Assembly (NCBI GenBank): GCA_027919835.1
Contig: JANVFP010000002.1
Coordinates: 434,001 to 498,000, forward strand
Length of the DNA: 64,000 nt
Source: Lentinula raphanica
Lineage: Eukaryota > Basidiomycota > Agaricomycetes > Agaricales > Omphalotaceae
Reading direction: 5' to 3'
This document shows, in pieces, positions 1 to 10,980 of this stretch. Every line of letters starts with the position of its first letter. The stretch's first letter is position 1. Position numbers and translations under genes: made by a program. The notes under the pieces are model-generated. The model searched no databases and was not told the origin of the DNA. It was given only the letters and a program-made list of their open reading frames with translations.

Positions 1-2757
1 GAAGTTCCTCCTGAACTAATGCGTAACCTGCAACATGGCAACAATGTTCGTGATCTGGTAGAACTGGAGGAACGTACCCATCAATCAGGATTAGAAGATT
101 TGATTGATAACCCGGAAATCTCGTCATTCTATTCATCTCACTCCTCTGCACATACCCATGCATCTAATTCTGCATCTCCACGTCAACATGAAACCTATTA
201 CTGGGAAGATGAGGTAGTTGAAGATTATGCTTCACTTCCAATTCATGGAGAACCACGAAGTCGGATCCATCAGGGAACTCCATGGAACCCAAGATACCAA
301 TATCCACAACGTCGGACCAATTCAGATGAATCAGAAATTCCCCGACCAAGCAACATTCCTCGTTGTCAAGTCTATGGAAGCAGTGGTTGGTATAGTCAAT
401 CAAATGAAGATGATGACTTCTTTACCTCCATTGAAATGGAAGAAGACTGGGACCCAGTGCCACCTTATCCAGGAAGAAGTCCAGCTGATGTAGAAAAACA
501 ACTTGTTGCTATGAGGCGATATGAGCGGCGTACTCCCACAGTCATGTCACATACCTCATCCGGTCCTTGGAGTCGGGCTACATCCATCTCACATGGAACA
601 AGGGGTCGCCAACCTCCAGTAACCATGGAGACAATTCCAGAGGGTCCAACTATTGAAAGTATGAACAGTGAAGTTTGCAGTACTCCAACTTCCAGTTCAA
701 ACAATAGAAACCCAAGCCGGCATTGTAGGAAAGCAATTGAATGGCATCCAGCTGAAGAATTAGAGGAGCGTGATGATAACTCTCCAAATTCTGATAAAGG
801 AAAACTAGAAGAACCTGTCCCAGACAATATCACCACAAACATAGAAACCCCAGAGGATCCTAAACCACAGTTCTCACCAAAGAAATCTCCTTTGGTATCC
901 GTTGTACGTGATACTCCCCACATCAAGCCCCTCGTGTGGCCAATTATGATACTGGGTATACCAACCCTTATCAACATGATAATCGCCCTGGTGTTGGAAC
1001 CTCCTCTTATCCCCACATCCCTAATAAGGGCAAACAACGAGTAGAACCAGAAGTCTCTTTTGATGATAGGATACTCCGCCATTCAAGGACTGGGGACTTG
1101 GAAGACATAGATCTGGAGATTCAACAAGGCATTATTGATAGCTTTATTGAAAAAGAGCGTCATAAAGATATGGGAACCCAGCCATCAGCATTCAAATCTC
1201 ACACAGGCAGTTTCGAAAAATTCTTCACATCTGATACATCTTTCCGTCAACCGCCTACTAGTCCAATATCTGTATCATTGGCAGGGTTTGAATCCAATTT
1301 TGCTACTGGTAATCTACAAAAAGCAACAGATATTCCTGTGATTATGGCTAGTGGTGGAGGTGGAGGTGGAAATGATCCCCCTGATAGTGGGAATAACCCT
1401 GGCTATGACAGTGATGAGGGACCTGATGATGAGCAAAGAAGGCAACCAGCCTCTCACGGGAATAGTCCAAGGCCATTAAATTCTGGTGGATCTGATTATA
1501 ATGATAACAGACGTAACCAGGGAGGACCATGTTACTGCTCCAGAATAGATTTGGTCGAGATGGTCAAGATGGTCGGGATGGCCGGGATGGTCGAGATGGA
1601 TTTGGTGCTTGTCATTGTGACCAAAGGTCATCAGCAGATGATCGTCAAGACCGGGAGTTCGAAAGGAGACTGAAAGAGATTGAAAGAGATGAACTGAACC
1701 GTGAATCCAAACTGGACATAAACAAACCTAGTCCATTCACTGGGGAAGACCGGAATGAGTGGCACGAATTCAAAGAAAATTGTGAAAACTTCTTTGCAGC
1801 CAAACCTCGGATCTACTCCAATGACATCTCAAAAATATCATTTGCGGCATCCTATATGAAGGAACCTGCAAAAAGATACTATCAGAATCTCATGAGAAGA
1901 CAAAGATTGGGTCATGTTGTTCCCCCTCTTATCCAATGGGAGAAGTTTGCAATTCTCTTTGGGCAAATGTTTGGGTTACACTATGAAACAATCCAAGCTC
2001 AGTCTAAGTTGGATGAGTGTCTCCAGGCTTGGAATGAATCCTTCGGTGATTTCTGGGTTCGATTTGAAGACATTGCCCTTATGACGGAATATGATGATCG
2101 TGCTCTTCGGTGGAGATTGTTGAAGCAAATTCAGAACCATCTACGGAATTGTCTGGTGGATCATGGGAGATACCTGATACCCTTTCAGGAGTAGTGGATA
2201 AGCTCATGGTCCTTGATGGAGCAAGACAAGCTTTCAACCAAGTTGGATTGGGATATAAACCCAACAAAAGCACATGGAATCGAAACCCTGAGCCAGCCTC
2301 CACTGGTACCACAAATGAAACTCCTGAGGTTTCCAACAGCAATCAGAAGTTCAAAAATAATGTGCGAACTCCAAATGCCCGACAGGCAACCACCGATGAT
2401 AATTCAGAAATATCTCTGGAAGCTGAGCCTGCTGTCATGGAAGAACCTTCAAACAAGTCCAATTCCAATGATCAAGAAAGATCTTACCCTCGAGTTGCTC
2501 GGGAAGAATGGAATCGAAGGATGAAAGAAGGACTCTGTGGTATATGTGGTTCCAAGGATCACAGATATCGTGACCACTTCCGCCATGATGGACCTTGAAA
2601 TGTAACAGCTAGAGGTGCATTTCTAGAGGAATACAGCAGTGATGATGGTCCCTATGTGGAAATTGAAGGATTCAATGAACCTGTTCATGTGGATGATTCT
2701 ATACTCGAAATGTGGAACTCGGAAAGTGATGAAGATCACTATCCGGGAAATGAGTAG
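1..2757 (+). pseudogene. gag of Ty3/gypsy element, frameshifted
   Basis: Capsid gene of the retrotransposon, open from the window edge, so the true start is upstream. Coding runs in frame 1 (to 1044), then frame 3 (about 936-1673), frame 2 (1529-2194) and frame 1 again (2110-2598, then on past a TGA at 2596 to a TAG at 2755). The switches look like small indels. The Retrotrans_gag-like core is near 1720-2110 (PFTGEDRNEWHEFKENC, then a helical, aromatic-rich stretch). A zinc knuckle at about 2536-2580 reads C-x2-C-x4-H-x4-H, with His in place of the last Cys. A collagen-like run of DGRDG repeats (about 1550-1605) lies where one frame change occurs, which suggests slippage in the 9-bp repeat. 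Confidence 0.85.
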
Positions 2758-3619
2758 AGGATTCTGAACAACTCAGGGCAGTTCAGGATCTCCAGAATAA
2801 TTATATCCATCTGTGTGCAAGTACAATGGATGAACCGCCTCTAATATACTCACGATCTAGAGATGCACTTATATTGAACTTGAAAATGGAAGAAGAAGTG
2901 GTGAAAGGATTGATTGATTCAGGAGCATCCCGAGACTTTGTAGATGAAGAACTGGCCAGAAAATTTGGAAATGAGCAACAAGAGCTTACAAGACCTATAC
3001 CATTATGGTGTTTGATGGTGAAACTACATCTGCTGGAAGCATCACCCACAAGTTAGCCAAGAAGGTTACCTTTGAGGATGGTACCACTCATTTGGTAGAA
3101 TTTTTGATCACCAAGTTGCATCCTTCTGCACCCGTTGTTTTGGGAATGCCATGGTTATGGAAATTCAATCCTACCATTGATTGGAAAAATCTAAAGGTGT
3201 CATTCCAACATGGAGTCCAGCTTTCTGCAGCTGTAACCCAACGTCTAAAACCAAATAAATCCTGCCATATGGAAATCATTGATGTAGAGGAAGAAGAGAT
3301 TGATCAGTCACTCACTTTGGGACTTGATGATCCATTGTTGCTACATGTTGATAAATGGGAACAATATCTTGCAGAAAAATATCACTTAGCAAAGGATCCC
3401 ATAAATCTTTTTCAATCTTCCCCTACTACAACATCACCATCAAATTACAAACCAGACAAAAATTTTGATCACCAAGAAATCCACAAGGTCTCCTCAAAGC
3501 AAAAAACGCAATGGAGTGATACCACAGGTGGAGCAAAAATTGGTCTTGTCAATGCTGTCGCTTTCAGCAAATTGATGCAAGAGGGATGTGAAACATACAC
3601 TCTCCATTACAAACCTAAT
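2754..3619 (+). pseudogene. aspartic protease region of pol, frameshifted
   Basis: The retropepsin catalytic motif LIDSGAS is encoded at about 2908-2930 in frame 3, preceded by GTG-free open frame from 2754. The downstream half (VVLGMPWLWKFNPTIDW, the conserved LGMPWL flap/helix block) is in frame 2. The switch, near 3000-3010, looks like loss of one base. Frame 2 then stays the pol frame to the end of integrase. The segment just after (about 3280-3600) is a low-conservation linker. The protease would cut Gag and Pol. In this copy it cannot be made as one chain. Confidence 0.85.
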
Positions 3620-3622
3620 TGA

Positions 3623-5413
3623 GAAATCTAAGAATGGGAACAACAGAAAAAATTTGAGGAAGAAGCTCGACAGGCATTTGAGGATGCTAAACCAAAGCCT
3701 CCTGATCAAGAACGAAGATATGTTTTGTGGAAAGAATGAGCATCACTGGCCTCCGATGAGGACTCCTTGAAAAAATTTGTTCCAGAACAATATCATTCCT
3801 TTGCAAAAACATTTGCTGCTGGTGAAGCAAAGACACTGCCACAACACCGACCTTATGATATCGAAATCAACACTGAAGATAATAAACTTCCTCCGCTTGG
3901 CAAATTATACAACATGTCAGAATTGGAACTCAAGGCACTAAAAGAGTATATTGATGAAATGCTGGACAAAGGATTTATCCAAGCCTCATCTTCACCCATT
4001 GGTGCTCCTGTACTGTTTGCCAAAAAGAAAGATGGAAGTTTAAGACTTTGTGTTGATTATCGTGCACTCAACAAACTCACCAAGAAGAACCGATACCCCT
4101 TGCCCTTGATCAGAAATCTCATTGATCAACTAAAGGAGGCAAAAATTTTTACCAAACTCGACCTCCGTGCAGGTTATAACAACATCTGTGTAGCTGAAGG
4201 GCATGAATGGAAAACTGCCTTTCGGACATGTTACGGCTCATATGAATACTTGGTCATGCCTTTTGGATTGACAAATGCACCTTCATACTTCCAATTCTTT
4301 ATGAATGACATCTTCCATGATCTTACTGACAATTATGTCATCATATATTTGGATGATATCCTGATCTACTCAAAGAATGAAAAGGAGCATGAAGTACATG
4401 TGCAGGAAGTGCTGAAACGACTGGAAAAACATGATCTACATGTGAAACCTGAGAAATGTGAATTTCACCAAGATGAAGTGGAGTACCTTGGAGTCATTAT
4501 TTCACCAGGTGGAATTAAAATGGATCCTAAGAAGGTGGAGATTATTCAAAATTGGCCCCCACCTACTACCATCAAGGAACTTCAATCCTTTCTTGGCTTT
4601 GCCAATTTCTACCGACGCTTCATTGACAATTTTTCTGGAATCACCAAACCTTTGACAAAGCTATTATCAAAGAATTCCACATGGGAATGGACAGAGCAAT
4701 GTCAATCAGTATTTGAACTGCTGAAAAAAGCATTCACTGAAGCTCCAGTCTTGAAACATTTTCGACCAGAATTGCCTATAATTTTGGAGTCCGATGCTTC
4801 TGATTTTGCAATTGCTTCCATTATATCACAATATGACCCGGAAACTGGAGAGTTCCACCCCATTGCATTTTTTGCACGAAGTCTCATTGCTGCTGAACTC
4901 AACTATGACATCTACGACAAGGAAATGTTGGCAATTGTGGAATCATTCAAACAATGGAGAGCATACCTAGAAGGATCAAAATATAAAGTGGAAGTGTTCA
5001 CTGACCACAATAATTTCCAATGGTTTACCACTACAAAGGCATTGACTCGTCGTCAAGCACGCTGGTCTGAATTTCTCTCGGGATTCAACTTTCACATCAA
5101 CTACCGTCCAGGTCGATTAGGAATGAAACCTGATGCACTCACCCGACGTACGGATGTCTACCCAAAAAAGGGGGGAATAAAAGAGGCAAATGATACCAAT
5201 AACAAGATTTTCCTGAACCCCGAGCAATTGCTTGCCTCTTTAGTCTTCAATGATGAAGCTGACATAGGGAAAATTCGAAAAGCAAAGAAAGATGAATATT
5301 GGGAAGATATGGTCAAGAAAGCAGAGTCAGATGACCCTGGACCTTACAAGTTTGAAGATGGACTTCTACTCCGAGAAGGACAGATTTATGTGCCAAATGA
5401 GCCAGATCTTTGA
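3623..5413 (+). pseudogene. reverse transcriptase / RNase H of Ty3/gypsy element
   Basis: Frame 2, uninterrupted from 3767 to the TGA at 5411. RT motifs occur in order: LPPLGKLYNMSELELKALKEY, GAPVLFAKKKDGSLRLCVDY, FTKLDLRAGYNNI, YLVMPFGLTNAP, then the catalytic YLDDILIYS at about 4348-4374, and the thumb EYLGVIISPGGI. RNase H follows (ESDASDF with the first Asp, KEMLAIVE, TDHNN), ending in the GRLGMKPDALTRR tether. All catalytic residues that I can see are present. Upstream in the same frame are TGA 3620, TAA 3629 and TGA 3737, and the domain ends at TGA 5411. The enzyme copies the element RNA into DNA in cytoplasmic particles. Confidence 0.95.
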
Positions 5414-6694
5414 TTACGAATACTTCAGGCCCACCATGATCACAAGTTATGAGGGCACCCAGGAATCCGAAAAACGCAGAACCTGATCTTGCAAACATAC
5501 TATTGGAAGGGAATCCATAGAGATGTCAAACAATATGTTCGCTCTTGTCATGAATGTCAAAGAGGAAAGTCAATCTGACAGAAAAAAATGGGCTTACTTA
5601 AACCATTACCAATTGGAGAACGACCATGGAGCTCAATTTCAGTGGATCACATTGTGGAACTACCAATGTCAGAAGGATATGATGTCATCATGGTTGTAGT
5701 GGACAGACTCACCAAGCAATCAATATTTGTGCCCTGTCACACCACTGACAAAGCCATGGACTTGGCAAGATTATTCATCCGAGAAGTTTTCTCCAAACAT
5801 GGACTACCTGCAGACATAGTATCAGATCGAGGAACCCTATTTGTTTCTGCATTCTGGCGATCCTTGTGCAAGATTCTTTCAATCAAACAGAATCTGTCAA
5901 CAGCATATCATCCTCAGACAGATGGACAAACAGAACGCACAAACCAAACACTCGAGCAATATCTCCGTATCTTTGTCAATTACGATCAAGATGATTGGGT
6001 TGAATGGTTACCCCTTGCAGAATTTGTATACAACAATACGCCCAGTGATGCCACAGGGATGACACCATTCTTTGCAAATAAAGGGTATAATCCCAGAATC
6101 ACACTCAACCTGAAAAATGTTCCAAGTCACTCAGCACACTTGAAAGCAAAAGAGCTAAAAGAAGTGCACAAATATCTGAAAGAACAAATAAAACGTACCA
6201 ACACATCCTATGCACACTTTGCAAACCAAAATCGGAAAGAGGAACATCAAGATTGGATCAAAGGAACCAAAGTATGGTTGAATACTAAGAATATTCAGAC
6301 CAAAAGACCCTCGAAGAAGTTGGATTACTGTAAATTGGGACCCTTCAAAATCAAGGAAAAAATCTCCAGCCATGCATATCGACTTGAACTCCCAGGAATA
6401 ATGGGGAAAATCCATGATGTGTTTCATGTTGATCTTCTTAGTCCCCATCCCCCCGAATTCTATCCTCACCGAAAGAATGTACCACAACCTCCAATCGAGA
6501 TTGAAGGTGAACCAGAATTCAAAGTACAGGAAATCCTGGATTGCAAACGAGTTGCTGGAAAGATGAAGTACTTGGTACGGTGGGAAGGCTATGGACCAGA
6601 GGACGATACTTGGGAACCCTTGGCACACCTACCCCGAGCAAAAGAAGCCATCACAGAGTTCTACAAGGCACACCCACGCAAACTCCAACTCTGA
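5414..6694 (+). pseudogene. integrase with C-terminal chromodomain
   Basis: Same frame as RT. The HHCC zinc domain (about 5430-5570: HH near 5431, CHEC at about 5548-5560) is cut by TGA at 5450 and 5576. From 5588 the frame is open for 368 aa. The catalytic core shows the DDE residues: Asp in SISVDHIVELP, Asp in DIVSDRGTLFVSAFW, Glu in HPQTDGQTERTNQTLEQY. A GPFKIKEKIS...LELP block follows, then a chromodomain near the C terminus (EFKVQEILDCKRV...YLVRWEGYGPEDDTWEP). Chromodomains of this family steer integration to histone-H3K9-methylated heterochromatin, which fits the repeat-rich surroundings. Stop codons make this copy non-functional. Confidence 0.94.
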
Positions 6695-6904
6695 CAAGGA
6701 GAATGGGAATGGGAAACTCAATGAACCAACTTCTCAAGAAGTTACATATCATGTAACAACAGTAACTTTATTCCAAAAAATGTACCACCACTACAACAAA
6801 AGAAAAAATGTAATCATCAAAGTCATCAAAAAATACAAACAAATTTACAAGTCAAGTCATTATTGAAGAAAGGCATTGATAAGGACAAGTTGTTCCTAAC
6901 AGAG

Positions 6905-8613
6905 TCAATCATCAAGGCCAGGATACATAAGATCACCATCACCAAGGAACTCCTCCCCAAGATCATTGTCAATAATAGTTTCAGGAGACTGAGGACAGTA
7001 AGGAGGAGATTGAAAGTCTGACTCAACAGAAGGAGTCATCACCACAGAATCACTCTCAGCACTGGAACTATCATCATGCATCATATGGTCAGGATAGACA
7101 AAACCATTGAGAGAGGACCAGTTCGAGCCAGGAGTATTTTGCAGTGTGGAAGGAAGATCAGGGTCAACACGGTTAAAGTTCAAGTTGAGGAGAGGGATAG
7201 GAAGTCTACCATGGGAAGCATCATTAATTCCCTCAGCAAACATGAACAAATCATCCATGTTCATCAACTCCAAACGGCAGTCCCTGTCAGCAAAAGCCTC
7301 TCCAGTGATGGACTTAATAGTCTGAAGGGACTGAGAGAGGTAGTGAGACAGCTCGAGAGAACGGTCCCAGTCAGCACTAGCGCAGTGACGGATAAGGATG
7401 GTAAGGTCCCCGCGGATGGCAGCCATGAAGGGTACAAAGTCGATAGAACGAAGAAGAATAAGTCCAGATGACATGTGGTGAGCAAAGGCAACAGTAGCAT
7501 CCAACGTACAACAAGTATTGTTGTGAGCGACCACAAGATCAGTGTGGCATTGGGAAACAATGGCACTTGCTGCACGGACCTGAGAAAGCTGCTGCTCCAG
7601 GGAATGCACCATGGCATGGAGAGCACTGACCTGCTCATCCTTACGGGCAATCGTGGAGAGATGAAGAGTATTGGAGTCCTGAAGAGACTCGGCAGTGGAC
7701 TGGGAAAGAGCTAGGTCCCGATGAACCCGGGCTAACTCTTCCTTAGCCTGTGCAAGTTCATGCAGAGTGTCAGTCATCCTGTTCTGGCCCTGGGCCAAGG
7801 ATAAGGATTCCTGAATGGACATCAAGTTCCTATAAGAAGGATCTCAGCTTCGGAAACACTGGGAACAAAGGAAACCTACTTGAACAAATCCTCATTCTGG
7901 GAAACCAGTGCATCCCGGGTCTCCAACAAACGAGTGTTCACTGTCTCCAAGCGTACCTCCTCGTTCTCCAAACGCACAAACTCAGCGTTCATATTACTAA
8001 TCTCTTCTTGCGATGATCGCAACTCATCGCGCACATCTTCGAAACAACGCCATAAGTCCAAGTGATCATCCTGAAGTTGATGAAGTTCGGTGTCAAAACG
8101 GTCACAGTTGGTGGTCACCAGAGCTGAATGTTGAATTGCGTCGTCGCGTTCACTACAGGTTGCAGTCACCAACGTCAGAAACAAAATTGAACGTCCAAAA
8201 GGGAATGTACCATTCCAAAATCGTTTGCAAAGTCTTCGCATCCAATAGCTGTTGATGAAGTGCCTCCTGTGTAGCCTGAGTAGCCCTGACAACAAACTCA
8301 GTACAAGGAACTCAACAGGATTAATGAAATCACAGAACTTACCTGCTCAAGCTCTGATAACCAGAAGCATAACCCGTGATGCAGCCAGTCCATCAACGAA
8401 ACCAGCTGGGATTAGCTCAAGGTCAGAGCGGGAATCCAAAAGGCCATGAGCCTGTAAGAGATGAAGCACAGCATCCCGGAAGTGACCAGGCTCAAACGAG
8501 GCAGCGTTGGATGCAAGATACGCAAGGCGAAATAATGAAGAAGGATCCAGCGAAAAGGCGGGAACGTTCTGCGGCGCAGCAGGGTATGCAGGCGAATATG
8601 GAACTACGGACAT
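6905..8613 (-). pseudogene. antisense coiled-coil gene inside the Ty3 element, function unknown
   Basis: On the minus strand between integrase and the 3' LTR. The start is probably ATG 8613-8611 (MSVVPYSPAYPAAPQN). Introns fit at 8342-8286 (GTAAGT...CAG) and 7879-7830 (GTAGGT...TAG), and perhaps 8210-8153 (GTACAT...TAG). The middle is a long coiled coil (ELRSSQEEISNMNAEFVRLE; HELAQAKEELARVHRDL). The end is acidic and serine-rich (DDSSSAESDSVVMTPSVESD) with stop TGA 6907-6905. A three-exon model sums to 534 codons but has a TGA at 8349-8347. A four-exon model gives a better coiled-coil sequence but needs a one-base correction near 8350-8375. I recognise no family. A retroelement accessory protein or a captured host gene are both possible. 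Confidence 0.6.
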
Positions 8614-10278
8614 GGTAGACAATAGAAGACTCTTGCGAAGACAAGCGGGGATTTCCAAGAAGGATGCGACAACATGTGAACACAGGAAGCTTTTATAATC
8701 CAAGAAAATTGAGAGGAAAATCAAGCCACTGGCGAGGCCACATACCTGAATTTCCCGTGAAGCTAGTCCCAAAAAGTCGTTAGCCCTAACGCCTTGAGGC
8801 TCTGTCCGAGGATATGAATACCGGAAAAATGTGTAATGAATCAAAAGGCCAACCTAAGGAAGAGTAGCATTAAGTAGAGAATATGGGAAATGCTCAGAAG
8901 AGCGCACCTATGCATATTCCGCACACCCCTTCCACGAAACGATTGACGCTCCACTCCTATTGATGCGCGGTTCCGGAATCCCCTAGCTATTACCTTCGTC
9001 GCGTACGCATCAGTTCATAGGACACCGGTACACCGTTGGTGGACGACCTCGCTCATCCCTGGAAAAGACTCGTACCTTGGCATTGCACATGTTTTCGGTC
9101 TTGCAACTCCATCCCCTGGGGGTGTTCGGGCCAGTCGTGACGTGATTCATCCATCGGTCCTCGTTTGTGGTATAGTTTGGGCCTGGTGTCTTTGTCATGG
9201 TTCCCGAAGTCGATTCGCGATGCTAGAAACAAGATATGCGTCAGTTCAGCCTAACGCCACCAATTCGTACTCGCACCTTGCTGTTATTCCTCACCCTTGT
9301 CTAGTCCATCCCTCGCGTTCGCCCGCAATCCTCGATCCTTGTTTCGTTGGTTCTGGCCCTTGATACTTGTTATGATATGGTCGTTTCTAAGTTTAGGCCA
9401 CGCTACTCACTGCATCTGGACCATTGTTGTTCCCTTGTTTTTATGTCGGCTCCCGTCCCCTCATCTTCCAAATCATTAGCCCTGTATCCTGGCGGATTCG
9501 TGACCTCCTGCAGTGCCGTGTTGTTCCATCGCCTCGACCCACGGAACCTTGTCGTTCCATTGCCTTGACTCACGGTACCTTGTTGTGTCGATTCGTGTAA
9601 CTTCCTCGGCGTCCGTTCACGTCCTGTCACCTCATTTCGCGATGGTCCATCCCTCAACTTCATTGTGATGCTCGTTCCAATCCTCGGTACTCGCCTTAAG
9701 ATTCCCGCTCGTCATCGTGGTTCCCGCTCCCTCCAACTCAGAACATTGACTTTCTGAGGTCAAATCGCAGTCCCGGTCCAGGGTTATTCATGACCGTGCA
9801 GTTGTTCCTCGAAGCCGCCCTTGATGCTCGTGGTGCTTTGATAATGTTGTTTGAGTATGTTCCTCGGCGACGTCAACATCGTTCCTTGGTGACATACTCG
9901 TTATGTGCCTACGACACTAAAAAGTGTGCATCAGTAGGGTCAAACGCCGCTTGTGCTTATTCGTACCTTGCTATCCAACCCGTACCCGTTCCTCGGTATT
10001 TGTCCGCGTGTATTCACCTCGCCTCGCGAGGCGTCTTCATTTCGCCTCTCTCCACGTTGATTCCGGCCGTTGTGGTGTTCCGTTTCCTGGTCGTCATCTG
10101 CGTTTCTTCATGGGGTTTCTTCGTCTCCTCTGATATCCTCCTTCCTCTCCTTCCTCTTGTCCTCACCCCCTACCTCTGCCATATCCTTGATATTGTTCTT
10201 GAAGGTCCTGGGTCCAAAAGATACGAAGTGTTGAAGAAGAAAAAGAAGAAGGAACCGACCTCGAGGGCTCGGTCTGGT
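8614..10278. other. Non-coding spacer between antisense gene and 3' LTR of the Ty3 element
   Basis: About 1.66 kb, more GC-rich and pyrimidine-rich on the plus strand than the pol genes. Open frames here (for example 9790-10326) have no recognisable protein character and end in a Lys-rich stretch caused by a purine run just before the polypurine tract. It probably holds the promoter and 5' leader of the antisense gene and untranslated 3' sequence of the element. Confidence 0.5.
9521..9581. repeat. Two-copy 30-bp tandem repeat
   Basis: Two adjacent, diverged 30-bp units, each with the order GTTCCAT, GCCT.GAC, CACGG.ACCTTG. It lies within the 3' spacer of the Ty3 element. Confidence 0.6.
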
Positions 10279-10289
10279 AGAGGAGGGAG
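10279..10289 (+). promoter_or_regulatory. Polypurine tract (plus-strand primer site)
   Basis: AGAGGAGGGAG ends three bases before the TGTCAGG start of the 3' LTR. A purine run at this exact place is the expected plus-strand priming site of LTR retrotransposons and fixes the LTR start. Confidence 0.8.
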
Positions 10290-10558
10290 TACTGTCAGGA
10301 AGCTGACAAAGTACTATCCTGCCTAAATCCCAGGCAGGCAATTCCTTTTGGGAAAGAATTTCCCATGGTCTGGCAAAACTCCGGAAACAACAATTAAAAA
10401 TGGTGCAACTTCAATAAAATGGCAAAAACTTACCATCAAAATAATATGACATGACTCTGTTAATCTTCTATAATTATATGACTTGATTTTACAAATAGGA
10501 CAATAAATAGTGACCTCATACAATTATTATGGCTCCATTTTTTATTTTTTCAGAATAG

Positions 10559-10567
10559 TATATAAAG
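10559..10567 (+). promoter_or_regulatory. TATA box of the LTR
   Basis: TATATAAAG about 265 bp inside the LTR, followed within 40-60 bases by the likely transcription start. It is the only strong TATA element in the LTR and would drive the genomic RNA from the 5' copy. Confidence 0.55.
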
Positions 10568-10664
10568 ACCCAAGATATTAGCATGTACCCCAGACTAGTT
10601 ATTTTGTTATCAACCACTTACCCATTTCTGAGTCAACCTCTGTGACTGTAACCCTTATTTTTCT

Positions 10665-10857
10665 TGTCTGAAGTCCAACCCAGCAAGCTTATACTCTGAT
10701 CCATTGACTGATGTCCAACCCAGCTTTGCGATTATTACTCGTTCACTGTCTGACGTCCATCCCAGCTGTGCAATGACTGTGATTACCTGTCTGACATCCA
10801 TTTCAGACAACGTAGCCACACCATTTTGATACTTTGCTGACGTAATATTCCAGCAAA
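10665..10857 (+). repeat. Five spaced copies of a CTGAYGTCCA-type motif in the LTR
   Basis: Variants of CTGACGTCCAACCCAGC begin near 10669, 10708, 10750, 10791 and 10837, about 40 bp apart, downstream of the TATA box. The later copies are more diverged. They could be protein-binding sites or RNA structural repeats in the R/U5 part. Confidence 0.65.
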
Positions 10858-10980
10858 GGTCTGTGTGTTTGAATTATAGATTTCTAGAGCTGTTATTGGT
10901 GATAACCCCAGGATAATCTACTTCCTGGTGATTCAGCTTTCGAGTCCGTGATCAGCATTGTGAACCAACCCCTTACAACA

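Larger units (their letters stand above)
1..10980 (+). mobile_element. Ty3/gypsy LTR retrotransposon (chromovirus), 5' truncated by window edge
   Basis: The order gag, aspartic protease, reverse transcriptase, RNase H, integrase, chromodomain, then a long spacer with an antisense gene, a polypurine tract and a 3' LTR identifies a Ty3/gypsy chromovirus. The 5' LTR, primer-binding site and start of gag lie outside the window, so more than 10.9 kb belongs to the element. Reading frames are broken: gag changes frame several times and pol has six in-frame stops, so this copy cannot make its own proteins. No target-site duplication can be checked because the left end is missing. Confidence 0.93.
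10293..10980 (+). repeat. 3' LTR of the Ty3/gypsy element
   Basis: About 688 bp, starting TGTCAGGAAGCTGACA and ending CCTTACAACA, that is TG...CA. The start is set by the polypurine tract. The LTR has its own TATA box and a set of imperfect repeats in the downstream half. The end is inferred from the CA terminus and the change to very AT-rich sequence. It cannot be confirmed against the 5' LTR, which is outside the window. Confidence 0.75.

Noticed and set aside
9790..10326. 178-codon ORF before the 3' LTR
   Set aside because: Runs through the purine tract into the LTR, ends in a Lys run and has no protein-like pattern.
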